DNA from: JARBAU01 sp040414675 | GTDB taxonomy: Archaea; Thermoproteota; Nitrososphaeria; Nitrososphaerales; Nitrososphaeraceae | Assembly: GCA_040414675.1 (NCBI GenBank) | Contig: JBEDUN010000053.1 | Span: forward strand, 1 to 64,000 | Length of the DNA: 64,000 bases | Direction: 5' to 3' | In this document: positions 18,299 through 28,662 of the stretch, in pieces | Layout: the number at the start of each line of letters is the position of its first letter | Position numbering within the stretch: the stretch's first letter is position 1 | Translations under genes and position numbers: made by a program | Notes under the pieces: model-generated | Told to the model about the DNA's origin: nothing | What the model saw: the letters and a program-made list of their open reading frames with translations, nothing else | The model's database searches: none

Positions 18299-19213
18299 AT
18301 GGCAAATCATCTTATTGAAAAACTTAAGAGACTGAGTAAAGGAGAGGATAAGGTTAAAGGAAAAAGTAATACAGAGAACGAACGGGCAGAACACACTTCG
18401 TACAGCACAAGCAATAGTGTCAAGAAACAGGAGCAAAATGAAAAACACAAACAACGCGATAAAATCATTTTAAAGGTATTTCGTGTTAACTATACCAATG
18501 ACAAATCTCACCACTATGACAAGTTTGAAATTCCATTACAAAAATCAACCACTGTGTTGGACGCTCTTATACATGCAAAGAGCTATTTGGATAATAGTAT
18601 AGCTATAAGATATTCTTGTAGAATGGCCTCATGCGGTTCTTGTGGAATGAGGATTAATGGCATTCCAAGACTTGCATGCTATACAAATGTTTCTGAATTC
18701 GAAGATAGTGATACTATTACATGTGAACCGCTCGCAAACTTTCCACATATACGTGATCTTGTTACAGACTTTTCACAATTCTATGATCATCATAAACAGA
18801 TGAAGCCTTATATTCATAATGAGAATGCCGATATTAGTACAAGACAATCCCCCTTGTCAGAATTCCTTCAAAGTCCTGAAGACGTTGACAAGTATTTGCA
18901 ATTTAGCTATTGCATAAAGTGTGGTTTGTGTTATTCTGCATGTCCCACAGTTGCAACTGACATGAAGTTTCCTGGTCCCCAGGCATTAGCTCAGGCATAT
19001 AGGTACTACATAGACACAAGAGATATCTTTTCTAAGGATAGATTAAAAATCGTAGATGACAGACATGGGATATGGAGATGCCATTTTGCAGGATCTTGCA
19101 GCAAAGTGTGTCCTAAGGGTGTAGACCCTGCATTAGGAATTCAGTTGCTTAGGGATCAAATGTTTAATTTGTCCAAGCATGAAAAGAAAATAGCAAGAGA
19201 ACGGGGTAGATAG
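18299..19213 (+). CDS. sdhB: Succinate dehydrogenase / fumarate reductase iron-sulfur subunit
   Basis: A 304-residue SdhB carrying electrons from SdhA to the quinone site. The plant-type 2Fe-2S ligands are C107, C112, C115 and C127 (YSCRMASCGSCGMRING...LAC). The 4Fe-4S ligands are C205, C208, C211 and C215 (CIKCGLCYSACP). The last cluster uses C261, C267 and C271 (CHFAGSCSKVCPKGVDP). The first about 55 residues are a Lys/Glu/Ser/Asn-rich extension not found in most SdhB proteins. The operon stops here: the next 285 bp hold no SdhC/SdhD gene and the following gene runs the other way, so anchor subunits must be encoded elsewhere or be absent. Confidence 0.93.
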   Translation: MANHLIEKLKRLSKGEDKVKGKSNTENERAEHTSYSTSNSVKKQEQNEKHKQRDKIILKVFRVNYTNDKSHHYDKFEIPLQKSTTVLDALIHAKSYLDNSIAIRYSCRMASCGSCGMRINGIPRLACYTNVSEFEDSDTITCEPLANFPHIRDLVTDFSQFYDHHKQMKPYIHNENADISTRQSPLSEFLQSPEDVDKYLQFSYCIKCGLCYSACPTVATDMKFPGPQALAQAYRYYIDTRDIFSKDRLKIVDDRHGIWRCHFAGSCSKVCPKGVDPALGIQLLRDQMFNLSKHEKKIARERGR

Positions 19214-19421
19214 AACAAATAATCACAACAGATTCATTCATTTTATGATTCTTGTTCTTTATAGATCGCTCATTTTTGCAGCTCTACCTTGAGCTTGTTT
19301 TCGTTTTTTGGTACGATTCTTAGATCGAGTTGACAAATGAGTATAGATAGATAAAGGGTTTGAGAATAACACTAACCAAATATTCCCAAGAAAAATAGAT
19401 TTCGAAATACCATAATCACTC

Positions 19422-19452
19422 AATTAACTAATTAATTAATTAATTAATTAAT
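19422..19452. repeat. TTAA tandem repeat
   Basis: About seven TTAA units in the spacer between converging sdhB and malic enzyme genes. Confidence 0.75.
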
Positions 19453-19498
19453 AAATCCAAACTATTATTGTTGTCATTTGGTCCAGATTCCTGTTTTA

Positions 19499-20728
19499 TT
19501 ATTCTTGAAATGTTTGCGATTTGCTATCTTTTATTGCATGAGTAATTGTATAAAGAAGCCTGGGATCATTGAGTCGCGGTATTACAAAATCTTCGGCTAA
19601 TTCTTCCTTTGTTATTAAACCTGCAATTGCATAGGCTGCCGACACCAACATATATTCAGTTATCCTTCGTGTTCTTGTATCAAGCAGTGCTCGGAGAACA
19701 TATGGAAATACCAAGGCGTTATTGACTTGATTACTATAATCAGAACGTCCTGTGGCAACAATTTTTGCTCCTGCTTTGAGTGCTTTGTCTGGAGATATTT
19801 CTGGATCAGGATTACTTAAGGCGAATATTATAGGGTCTTTATTCATTGACTTTATCATCTTATCGTTTAAAAGATTAGAACGTCCAGTCACACCAATAAA
19901 TATGTCTGCTTCTTTTAATATCTCGTCTAAACTTCCGCTTTGGTTATCTGGATTGGATTTGCTTGCAATTTCTTTCTTGAATGGATTGGCACTAGATTTG
20001 TCCTCAGAACTTTCTGCATCTGTTTTCGTTAGAGCTCCACGACAATCAGCAATGACAATATTTTTGAATCTTGCATGGTGTAAGAGCTTAAATATTCCAT
20101 AGCCAGAGGATCCTGCACCCGCTAATATCACCTTTATATCACTAATCTTTTTATTTAGCAATTTCAACGAGTTCAATAGTCCTGCAAGTGTCACTACAGC
20201 GGTGCCATGTTGGTCATCATGAAATACAGGTATTTCAAGTTCATTTTGAAGCCTCTGAACCAATTCTAGTACCTTTGGTGATTCGATATCCTCAATATTT
20301 ATTGTACCAAATCCGGGCTCTACTGCTTTTACAAACTTGACTATATCTTCCAAATTCTGAATTGCAATGCATAGAGGAAATGCGTTTACTTCAGCCAGGA
20401 GTTTAAACAGAACGGATTTGCCCTCCATTATGGGAATCGCAGCCTCTGGTCCAATGTTTCCTAATCCAAGTACTCGCGTACCATCGCAAATAATTGCAAC
20501 ATTATTCCATTTTGAAGTATAGGTATAAATCAAATTCTTATCTTTGCTGATCCGTTTTGCATCATAGGCAACACCGGGAGTATATATTAGCTCAAGAATA
20601 TTTTTGTTGACATGATCCTGCGTGCTCTCTATCTTGGTTGCATCGTCTATTGGAATTCTATTTTTAATTTCTATTTTGCCTCTCAGCCATTCATGAAGTC
20701 TTATGACATCATTTTCTAAAGAATCCAA
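19499..20728 (-). CDS. NAD(P)-dependent malic enzyme
   Basis: A 409-residue malic enzyme that decarboxylates malate to pyruvate. The N-terminal domain has the catalytic-Tyr motif LIYTPGVAYDAKRI and the GDGTRVLGLGNIGPEAA-like segment DGTRVLGLGNIGPEAAIPI, followed by MEGKSVLFK with the catalytic Lys. The metal site is IEDIESP and PVFHDDQHGTAVV. The Rossmann motif KVILAGAGSSGYGIFK carries the nucleotide site, and FALSNPDPEI closes the active site. Length matches the short bacterial/archaeal form without the phosphotransacetylase extension. It converges on the sdhAB pair, consistent with a role at the TCA-pyruvate junction, though NAD versus NADP use cannot be told safely. Confidence 0.92.
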   Translation of the reverse strand: MDSLENDVIRLHEWLRGKIEIKNRIPIDDATKIESTQDHVNKNILELIYTPGVAYDAKRISKDKNLIYTYTSKWNNVAIICDGTRVLGLGNIGPEAAIPIMEGKSVLFKLLAEVNAFPLCIAIQNLEDIVKFVKAVEPGFGTINIEDIESPKVLELVQRLQNELEIPVFHDDQHGTAVVTLAGLLNSLKLLNKKISDIKVILAGAGSSGYGIFKLLHHARFKNIVIADCRGALTKTDAESSEDKSSANPFKKEIASKSNPDNQSGSLDEILKEADIFIGVTGRSNLLNDKMIKSMNKDPIIFALSNPDPEISPDKALKAGAKIVATGRSDYSNQVNNALVFPYVLRALLDTRTRRITEYMLVSAAYAIAGLITKEELAEDFVIPRLNDPRLLYTITHAIKDSKSQTFQE

Positions 20729-21046
20729 TCAATTCTACTATGACAATATATTATGTATAAGTTGGATATGTTTTGGAATAAATTCAGGGATTTAATTTTT
20801 GCACTAGGCCTAATTCCAAATGCCGCGAATAGTGAATAAATATTTAACTTGACTTAACTTAAATCTGGCTCTGAAACAAGGAAATTCTCTATATCATTAT
20901 AATAAATCGATTGAAATAACCACAAAATTGGTAATATTGATAAAAGGAATCGATGCAATTAATCTATGATCTATGTTTTATCATAATAAACTAGGATTTT
21001 ATTAAAAAAGTCAAAGATAATAATAAATAATTTAACTTCTATTATA
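20729..21046. other. Divergent spacer
   Basis: Holds the promoters of malic enzyme (leftward) and the response regulator (rightward). Very AT-rich; no individual element is certain. Confidence 0.35.
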
Positions 21047-21463
21047 TTGAGGCAGGATAATGATATGATCCTAATAGTTGATGATGATCATGATATCGCA
21101 TCACTAATTAAAATTAGTCTAGATAAAGCAGGATTTTTTACATCAGCCTTTATCGATCCATTAGCTGCATTAGAGGAATTTAGTTCACACCCAGACAAAT
21201 ATGGTCTCTTGATTTCAGATATTAAGATGCCTGGTATAGATGGTTACGAATTAGCTGAACAAGTAAAAAAAATAAATTCAGGTATAAAAATTCTTCTTAC
21301 TAGTGCATACGAACGTAGTAGCCAGCATTTTGCAAAGGACATTTCGCATTTAGACATAGCAGGATTTATAGAAAAACCTATTTCAATGGCTCAACTATGC
21401 AAAGTAGTACACACTGTAATCAATAATAAACCTCTAGAATACGGATCCGATGTATATCTGTAA
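21047..21463 (+). CDS. Single-domain response regulator (CheY-like receiver) 1
   Basis: A stand-alone receiver domain with no output domain. The acid pocket is in ILIVDDDHDIASL, the phospho-acceptor Asp in GLLISDIKMPGIDGYEL, the switch Thr/Ser in ILLTSAYER, and the conserved Lys in FIEKPIS. Start is TTG at 21047 or ATG at 21065; the latter begins directly at the first beta-strand. No histidine kinase gene is next to it. It is a close paralogue of 25896-26270 and of the interrupted receiver at 51777-52304. It probably acts through protein-protein contacts in a phosphorelay. Confidence 0.88.
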   Translation: MRQDNDMILIVDDDHDIASLIKISLDKAGFFTSAFIDPLAALEEFSSHPDKYGLLISDIKMPGIDGYELAEQVKKINSGIKILLTSAYERSSQHFAKDISHLDIAGFIEKPISMAQLCKVVHTVINNKPLEYGSDVYL

Positions 21464-21942
21464 TAATAATGATGATAAGATAGTACAAACCAGTCTTATT
21501 GTTGTTACTATCAAAAAGGAAATAGAATTTCTTGTCTGTAACGGATTTTGGCTTACATAATTCTATACAAATATGAAGGATGCATCAAATATTAAATCCT
21601 CATTGCCACGATAGTAAAACTTAGGTTTAGTGCCAATTTCTCAGGCGGCAAAATCAAAATCAAGTTGATGACACAGATCACGTTGCGTATATGAATTCCT
21701 TAATTAGTTTGGACAATATATCATATTGGATTTATCAAGAAATTATGCAATATCCAAAGAACAAGTATGTGATCGTTACCGATGCTGACTTAATTATCCG
21801 TTGATCTAATCATCATTATTTCCATTATTCGTGGCAACTACAAAATGAGACATTATGATTATTGTAAAAAATGGCAGATAGAATTAGGACAGAATTCATC
21901 ATTACTGCTGCAGCGACAACAATTTATGACTATAGATTAAGA
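21464..21942. other. Spacer with a possible gene remnant
   Basis: Around 21660-21804 a plus-strand frame is protein-like (MNSLISLDNISYWIYQEIMQ, ending IVTDADLIIR) but starts only at an internal ATG (21691) and has no recognisable family. Treat it as a likely remnant. Confidence 0.35.
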
Positions 21943-22098
21943 CTAATCATGTATCATTTCATTTAGTAATCCGTTACAATAAGGACAATTATACATGGTT
22001 ATATGAGGTGTAGATGCATCAAGTCTAGGTCTAGAAGTTGGTATCAAATCCGAATCTGATCTTATAGTTTTATGGCAATGCCAGCACTGATAAGTCAT
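21943..22098 (-). CDS. Small zinc-ribbon protein, 51 aa
   Basis: Starts at ATG (22098) and carries two CxxC knuckles: CWHC (Cys5, Cys8) and CPYC (Cys38, Cys41), separated by a polar loop. This is the classic layout of a minimal zinc ribbon. Such tiny zinc-binding proteins are common in Thaumarchaeota and are usually suspected of nucleic-acid or protein contacts. No operon partner. Confidence 0.6.
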   Translation of the reverse strand: MTYQCWHCHKTIRSDSDLIPTSRPRLDASTPHITMYNCPYCNGLLNEMIHD

Positions 22099-22334
22099 GT
22101 GAAACCGCAACCGTCATCAACTACTGGCATCATTGTCATAGCCCCAATACCAATAGCAAATTATTTAATGTCATCTTTGACTATTTTAGTAAAAAGTTAG
22201 TATTGGGTGACATATTATTGGTCGATAATGATCTGTTTTGACATAATCTGTCACTATTATGACGTCCATGGCTAAAATACTAAGGTTGTTGAAGTTTATG
22301 CCGCACTCCAAGTGATATGTTATGATTTGATAGT

Positions 22335-22362
22335 CAAGCCTGAGGGCGTCCCCCCAGGCTTG
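22335..22362. other. GC-rich hairpin
   Basis: CAAGCCTG and CAGGCTTG form an 8-bp stem, extendable by GGG/CCC, with a short loop. It is much more stable than its AT-rich surroundings. It lies in no certain gene; it may be an RNA hairpin or factor-independent stop structure. Confidence 0.5.
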
Positions 22363-22517
22363 TGTTAGTATTTTTGCTTTGACTGGCATTCATGAATGAC
22401 ATATACTTACTTTCCATAGCCGTTGCTAATTGGAGGCAGTGGTAAGTAAAAGCAACATCTTATATCAATTACAAGTATTTGAATGGTTATAGTCAAATTA
22501 AATTAGGTAGCACTACT

Positions 22518-22622
22518 TTATACTTGTTTTATCAATCCTGCAACCTTAGCAGGAACGATCTTCACTTTATTAAACTGCGGAATCTCTTTGGTATCTACGC
22601 AACTAGTTGTATAACCAAGGTG
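22518..22622 (-). pseudogene. 3' remnant of an unidentified gene
   Basis: A frame open for 34 codons after an upstream TGA, without a start codon. It reads HLGYTTSCVDTKEIPQFNKV then KIVPAKVAGLIKQV before TAA. The composition is clearly protein-like, but no family could be assigned. It is most likely the C-terminal stub of a deleted gene. Confidence 0.4.
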
Positions 22623-24701
22623 TCATGAATAATGATAGTTCTTTTGTTATAAATTGATTAACAGCATACTTCCGTTTCATAACCGTGGTTTTCTTATTGA
22701 TTATTATACTTTTATAAATATAAAGTGAAATTCATTAGCACTTGACATTACTTAAAAATATAACGACAGATTATTAATAACTTAACTTTAGAATAGATTA
22801 TCGCTATTATAAGTTAGAACCCTAATTAGATTTTGTTTTAACAATCATTAGACACAGTATTCTGATTCGTAGTCTAATGCAGTTATATAAAATGTTGTCC
22901 AATACGTTAGTAAGAACCCATACATAGTGTGCTTAGTTTGGTATGGCTAAAGCGTTACAATGTGGTTCGGTAGTAGTTGGAGAATAACATTGTAACACTC
23001 TGGCCTGCAGATATTGGCATAGACAATGTATAATATAATAAATAACGGCCATAAAAGCAAGGAAGGATTTTCCCATATGTGAACAACTCTTGCTAGGATG
23101 GCTATCAATTAGTGGTGCACATCCCAGCAAATCATATGTCAAAATCTCGTGGATCACTATACTATAGTCAATATAGTATAAGGCTGTCGTTCGTTAGGTG
23201 AGGTTCAGTCGTACTAGTGTTGGTGAACAGGGATCAATAAACTATTGGCGTGGCAAATATCCCTCTGACTAATACGCTAAGGACAAGATAATAACTACAA
23301 CAATAGTCTGTTGGTAGACTCATACTACCCTTGGTATGACAGTCAGAAAGATAGGACGAATCTACCAACAAACGATATGAGACAAGTAGACTCCTACTTG
23401 TTGAACCTATCGAGGTTATAGATTCATTTGTACAATACACAGCATTTCTTAAAAGGGCATAAAAAATTCTGTTATGTCAACTAGTTTTAGTAGGCGGCGG
23501 CCTAGACCCAACTGATTTAGAGGTGGATGTTTAGTCACGGTTCAACATGAATCCGGGCGGCGTGTTATATGCCTATCCAGGAAGTCTTGAGGTTTTATTC
23601 TAGTTATTTGCAGCACTATGTTTAATCTTCTAGGGCCTCCTACTACACTATCTAGATCATATGAAATTTGAACGAACGAACGAACATGTCACTTGTTTGT
23701 CACAATTTTTACTCACTATTCTTTTGTACTCGTAGCAGTAGCAACAGTTATGCCTTCCTTTGGTCTTCAGACCCGCTGCAAGAAACCAACTACCCAATAA
23801 ACCAAACCAACTGAGTAATTGGTTACACGGCTCACAGCAGTAGACGATTGCGCGTAAGATGTGTGGTTTCATGACTGTTATATAGTTCTCAGAAATAGTC
23901 GTGTGAACTTTTAACAAGGTGTCAACAGCCAAATTGAATAGTAATAATTCTAGCAATAATTAATTACTAACGATTAATCTAATCAATTTACAAAACCTAT
24001 CCTACGAACAAGAATTGTCAACTGCTGCTTGACTAGTCCTGTAACCAACATATCTCTTATCATCTCTTGCAAATGTGTCTTCGACTACAAGATCCTTTTT
24101 CATTTTCCATTAGATCATTCTACAGGATGATTATATAAGACGCTTTTCTAGAATAAGAGATCACATATAGACAGATTTGTGTATTAGTTCCTCATAATAT
24201 CAAATATTGCAATCCACTAGTTTCCTTTTATTGCCATACATAAATCGCATATAACATAGTATAAAGAAGTAACTTGTATATCATAGGTTTGTGGGAACGA
24301 ACTGTGCATTGGTTTTTCTGTAATGCTATGGCTACGCTGAGACCCACTAAGACGAGACACGTGCAGGCACCTTAGTTTTTGCTAATGGAATAACATCGTA
24401 GTAAGGAATTAAGATGCTAAGAGATCGTCGATTTACTCCATGTGTTGATTAGTATCTCCAATAAGAAGTTTAATAATATTCATAGAATAGACCATATATC
24501 GAAGATCGATCGAGAAACAGCCGCTTTGTCTACTATTAGCAGATTAGCCAAATATCATAGTGATGTTGTCTCATACGATTGCTGGAATTGATTCGTTCTC
24601 TTATTCAGTTTCATTAGTTTCATTAGAGATTTAAACTGGTTTTCTCTTCTAGATCTATACTTAAAGATGCAGCTCAATTCCGACTTTTGACGAGGGTTTA
24701 A

Positions 24702-25214
24702 TTACTGTCTATCAATTATCCGGTTGATAACAGCAAGTATACTTTCTTGTCTTCCAGCAAGAAGATATACTTCTTCTGACCATACTACTTTCTCTACCTC
24801 ATCCATATGCTTCACACGTGATATTAGATCTACTAATTGTTCACTATCTTCATAAACAAACTCTCCAACTATATCAGAGTTACCAACATGAACTCCTGCT
24901 GATACTATACCATCATTTGATAATAATTCTTCTGCCATTTTTCTCATATTACCAGATCCTAAGTAAATATGAATCAAACCTTTGTTTAGTCCCAATTTTT
25001 TGTAATTAAGTCGACGTATTTGCTTTGCGTATTCTTTTTTTATTAATATTCTTGTCCTTCTTTGTATCGTACTTAGAGGGACTTTCAATTTTTCAGCAAT
25101 AGTCTTGTTATCATCATCTTGTGTCATAAGGTTAAGAATTTTGTAGTCTAACTTGTCCACGCTATGTGAGCTATTAGTTAATAGATGATTACTCAATATA
25201 GTATCCGACTCCAC
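24702..25214 (-). CDS. Lrp/AsnC-family transcriptional regulator 1
   Basis: A 170-residue Lrp/AsnC-type protein. The N-terminal winged helix-turn-helix is at about 18-65: VDKLDYKILNLMTQDDDNKT, with recognition helix STIQRRTRILIKK. It is followed by a ligand/oligomerisation-like region with LIHIYLGSGNMRKMAEELL and GIVSAGVHVGNSDIVGEFVY. The second half departs from the standard RAM domain, so effector binding may differ. Its close paralogue is at 57674-58174 on the other strand. The gene is alone, so the regulated genes are unknown. Confidence 0.85.
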   Translation of the reverse strand: MESDTILSNHLLTNSSHSVDKLDYKILNLMTQDDDNKTIAEKLKVPLSTIQRRTRILIKKEYAKQIRRLNYKKLGLNKGLIHIYLGSGNMRKMAEELLSNDGIVSAGVHVGNSDIVGEFVYEDSEQLVDLISRVKHMDEVEKVVWSEEVYLLAGRQESILAVINRIIDRQ

Positions 25215-25895
25215 TTATCAACCAAACAATAATAGTAATTTATTGGTAGTGGAATACTATATCCAATACTAATTAAAAAAATCAATTATATTCATACTTA
25301 CTTATGTGACATGCTATTTAATGATCTTCAATTTCTGTTACGATAGAAAGAATCAATTAGGCATGAATGTGACAGATTCTATCACATACATGGTGTCGGT
25401 GGTCATGTTATTAACAAAACCTGGGAAATTGTACCGGATCCATCACCAATTTAATTCACTTAGATTTGATCTCTATCTGAAAAACTATTAGGATGGTGGG
25501 ATATGTGAGTGGGTGCACCTAGGAAGATAAACCTAAATGTGGAAGAGGGGCATAGATATAAAATGTTAACAAATTAATCTTTTTTACAATATGATGGATT
25601 TCTAGCGGCTTTCGGTAGCTCGAGTAGTACCGGAAACGGCATACGGTTTTTGACAATGCAATCTCGATTTGGTATTAAGTTTAGGTGGATTGGGTCTTAT
25701 CTATTAATTGCCCTATATATACACATAATCCAAAATGACTTTATTATGTTAATTTAGCTATTTTGGTCATAAAAACGACATAAGTAATATCTAGAATCGA
25801 AATAGTTCATTACTGAGTAATAGTTTATCACATAGACATAATTTGTTTACTTGAGAAGTCATATAACTAACAATCGACTAATAATGGTCTAAAGA
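25215..25895. other. Divergent spacer between regulator genes
   Basis: AT-rich, with one unsupported frame at 25306-25491. A poor inverted pair near 25605-25640 (CGGCTTTCGGTAGCTCG...ACCGGAAACGG) is visible. No gene called. Confidence 0.35.
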
Positions 25896-26270
25896 TTGGC
25901 AATGTTATTGATAGTTGATGATGATAGCGATATAGCTTCACTAATCAGAACTAGCCTAGATAAAGCAGGGCTTATTGCCTATTCCTTTACTGATCCAATA
26001 ATGGCATTAGAGGAGTTTAAGTCACATTACTATAACTATGACCTTCTGCTTTCAGATATCAAAATGCCTACTATGAATGGTTATGAATTAGTGCAGCAAG
26101 TGAAAAAGATAAAACCGAACGTCAAAGTTTTAATTATGAGCGCTTTTGTAATTGATGTAAACCTTGCAAACAACTTCTTGCAATCTGGTGTAGATTCATT
26201 TATAGAAAAGCCCTTTTCATTGATTAAACTGCAAAAACAAGTACTTTCTATACTCAATTATGACAAATAA
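25896..26270 (+). CDS. Single-domain response regulator (CheY-like receiver) 2
   Basis: A 124-residue receiver domain. Acid pocket MLLIVDDDSDIASLI, phospho-Asp in LLLSDIKMPTMNGYEL, switch Ser in VLIMSAFVI, and conserved Lys in FIEKPFSLIKL. TTG start at 25896, or ATG at 25902. It is very similar to the receiver at 21047-21463 through the whole length (RTSLDKAGL, DPIMALEEF), so the two arose by duplication. No kinase or output domain is adjacent. Confidence 0.88.
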   Translation: MAMLLIVDDDSDIASLIRTSLDKAGLIAYSFTDPIMALEEFKSHYYNYDLLLSDIKMPTMNGYELVQQVKKIKPNVKVLIMSAFVIDVNLANNFLQSGVDSFIEKPFSLIKLQKQVLSILNYDK

Positions 26271-26988
26271 TCCAAAGATCTAATATCTATCTGGAATAAC
26301 AGTTCAATACATATTCAACCTGGCGGCAATAGATGCCTATTCGTATTGAGCAATACAATGTACTCTGAATTTGATTACAAACGAGGAAGAACTGAGAGAC
26401 ACTTGCAGGAACTCATACTGATCAATAAGTGAATGATTGATGAGCCCTTGAATAAATACAGATGTATATAGGTCTACTTCTGGAGCACAAGTATAAGAGA
26501 GAGTAATGGCGGCAATGATATAGCAACCAAAGAATGCAATAACAGAATAACGATCAATGAGGCTCAGTGAGGGCTAAGCCAGATACAACAAGCAAGCAAT
26601 TCCTATTCAAATAAAAAATGTCAGTCTGTACTAATAGGTGATAACAATGTCGGGATGTCGAGATGAGATTGTCCCACTAGCCGCCGCTCTCTGTGTTCAG
26701 TCCTACCAATACCTTGTTTTTTGTTGATAGAATCAGAAGATAATAAATTAAGACAACCCATTGGTAAGAAAATATAGTAGAACAGTAACATTATCACTCT
26801 GTCATACGTTGTGTTTCTTACATAGATGGATTTCAATGTCCCACCTCTCTTCCCTTCCGCCACACAATCGCCATGCAGTGTACCTGCCTGATAGTGTACC
26901 TTAGCTGGTTGAACGATGTAGTTTGTTGCGATTATAGATTAACAACAACTAAAAGAGTGTATATTTAGAATTGAGCATAAATTAAGTA
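26271..26988. other. Spacer left of the integrated element
   Basis: No tRNA gene or clear attachment repeat was found here, although an integration site would be expected near the recombinase gene. The minus-strand frame at 26621-26863 is not convincing. Confidence 0.4.
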
Positions 26989-28182
26989 TTGTTAACAAAG
27001 TCTGTGCGAAGTGAGATTAACAAATATAATAGGCCTAGAATGTTTCTAGATACTGTAGGAAAAAACAGTAGAAATACTAGACGTAATTATGAAACTGCGC
27101 TAGTCCATTTAGAATGTTTTCTTCGCGATAGGTATGCCGGCGAGTATAATGTAGATACCATTATTGATCTAATTTCAAGCAATCAAATGAATGTCTACGA
27201 ATTACTTGACGAATTTGTTTCCTTTGAATGTATAACAGGAAGTCAAGAAAAAAAGCCTCAGAGTATAAAAATAAATACAGCAGGAATAAAATCGTACTTC
27301 GCGTATTTTGACATAGATATCATACCATCAAAGTTTAAAAGGAAAGTAAAAATGCCAAAAACTCTTTATGAAAAAGAGGAACCATTAGACGCAGCAGATA
27401 TTAGAAAAATCCTTCTGTCATGCAATAACCGCAGGCTTAAAGCATATCTCTTGATTCTTGCCTCTGGAGGTCTACGAGCGGTTGAAGGGTGTGCCATACG
27501 TGTAAAAGATATCAATTTTGAAGTTAATCCTACTATGATACATATTCGAGCTGAATATGTAAAAACCAGGGTGGGACGTAATATTTACATCTCGGACGAA
27601 GCAACCCAATATCTCAAGCAATGGCTAGATTGGAAATATCGTGAAAGATCCATCAATCCTGATGATCTGGTATTTAACGCATTTAAAACGAGATCAAAAC
27701 CAGAGATCCTATACGTCAAGCTAGGAACAGAATTTACTAAAGTACTGAAGTCTGCTGGTCTAGATGAAAGGAAGGAGGGAATGAGACGAAGGAAGATTAC
27801 GCTACATTCGTTGCGGCGCTTTGTCAAAACGGTGATCTCTGATGAAGTTGGTAGAGATTATAGCGAATGGTTCTTGGGTCATAGTGGCAGTGTATACTAT
27901 ACCAAAAAGGAGTTAGAGAGAAGAGAGATTTATCTTACAAAATGTATGAAATATTTCACATTCCTAGATTATGTGACATTGGAAGCTAGAGGTAAGAGCA
28001 TTGATGCAAGAATGTCTGAAAAGGATAGAGAAATGCGTGCCATGAAAGAAAAATATGAACATGATATACAGACTATGCGTGAAGAAACTAATCAGCGATT
28101 CAATCAGATTATCTCAATGATACAACAGAATCCTAAACTTGCACAGGTTAAACTAGAGTCGTTACTAAACAAGAAATTATGA
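26989..28182 (+). CDS. Tyrosine recombinase / integrase
   Basis: A 397-residue tyrosine recombinase. Residues 25-115 are the SAM-like core-binding domain. The catalytic domain shows Arg163 (SGGLRAVEG), Lys192 (EYVKTRVG), His273 and Arg276 (LHSLRRF), His298 (LGHSGS) and Tyr303 or Tyr304 (VYYTKK). The complete R-K-HxxR-H-Y set suggests an active enzyme. Residues about 330-390 form a charged coiled coil, as in archaeal virus and plasmid integrases. TTG start. It marks the left side of an integrated element whose other genes (winged-helix, RHH, AAA+, primase) follow. The gene is not split, so it is not an SSV1-type partitioned integrase. Confidence 0.88.
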   Translation: MLTKSVRSEINKYNRPRMFLDTVGKNSRNTRRNYETALVHLECFLRDRYAGEYNVDTIIDLISSNQMNVYELLDEFVSFECITGSQEKKPQSIKINTAGIKSYFAYFDIDIIPSKFKRKVKMPKTLYEKEEPLDAADIRKILLSCNNRRLKAYLLILASGGLRAVEGCAIRVKDINFEVNPTMIHIRAEYVKTRVGRNIYISDEATQYLKQWLDWKYRERSINPDDLVFNAFKTRSKPEILYVKLGTEFTKVLKSAGLDERKEGMRRRKITLHSLRRFVKTVISDEVGRDYSEWFLGHSGSVYYTKKELERREIYLTKCMKYFTFLDYVTLEARGKSIDARMSEKDREMRAMKEKYEHDIQTMREETNQRFNQIISMIQQNPKLAQVKLESLLNKKL

Positions 28183-28206
28183 TCATACTGGGTTGATCTA
28201 TCTACT

Positions 28207-28662
28207 TTATAGGACTGCTAATTGTTGTAAGCAATTTGGATAAATTAGTTCTAACAAGTCGTCAAATGGAAATTGATACTTTTCGATTACATTAGCATGT
28301 TTCTTCTTTAAATGTTCTAAAGCTATCTTTATTTCGTCGTTATGATCAGTTATCTTTGGCCAAGCTCTCACAAGATATAGTTTTTTATTTTTGATCTTTT
28401 TAAAATGTTCATATCTTTCTATAGATGTATTTTGGAGTATTTTCTTAGCAACTAGAGTACCGTTATGTTGCTTTACCCATTTTATTTCATCAGTTGTTGG
28501 AGCACGGATCTTTTTCCAAATTAAATCGGTTAAAAAAAATACAATCCCATATAACTCCCAACAGTCTTCTAAAAACATCTTTACTGATGAATCATTGACA
28601 TCATATCTCTCCTCTCCATTAGGAGAGAATGCTATAGGTCTAAGCATCCCATAATAACGCAA
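28207..28662 (-). pseudogene. 3' part of a frameshifted winged-helix gene (or separate hypothetical ORF)
   Basis: A 151-codon frame from ATG (28662), beginning MRYYGMLRPIAFSPNGEERY and otherwise a helical, charged protein without known motif. It overlaps the end of the upstream frame (28632-29327) by 31 bp. Its frame stays open and protein-like before the ATG (SDAVEFL), as if it continued the upstream protein after TKPEV. The simplest reading is one gene of about 375 codons broken by a one-base shift near 28680. Two overlapping genes or programmed frameshifting cannot be excluded. Confidence 0.5.

Larger units (their letters stand above)
22099..24701. other. 2.6-kb gene-poor region with hairpins
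   Basis: No convincing gene except the fragment at 22518-22622. The four listed open frames in it (22186-22389, 22933-23157, 23234-23440, 23657-23956) lack protein-like composition. The part between about 22860 and 23660, and again about 24290-24440, is more GC-rich than the rest and holds inverted repeats. One is GTTACAATGT at 22954-22963 with ACATTGTAAC at 22987-22996; another is GACTCATAC/GTATGACAGTC around 23320-23345. A GAAC tandem run sits at 23670-23685. Possible RNA gene(s), not identified. Confidence 0.4.

Noticed and set aside
22186..23956. Four minus-strand frames of 67-99 codons
   Set aside because: No domain, odd composition and hairpins inside; the stretch looks non-coding.
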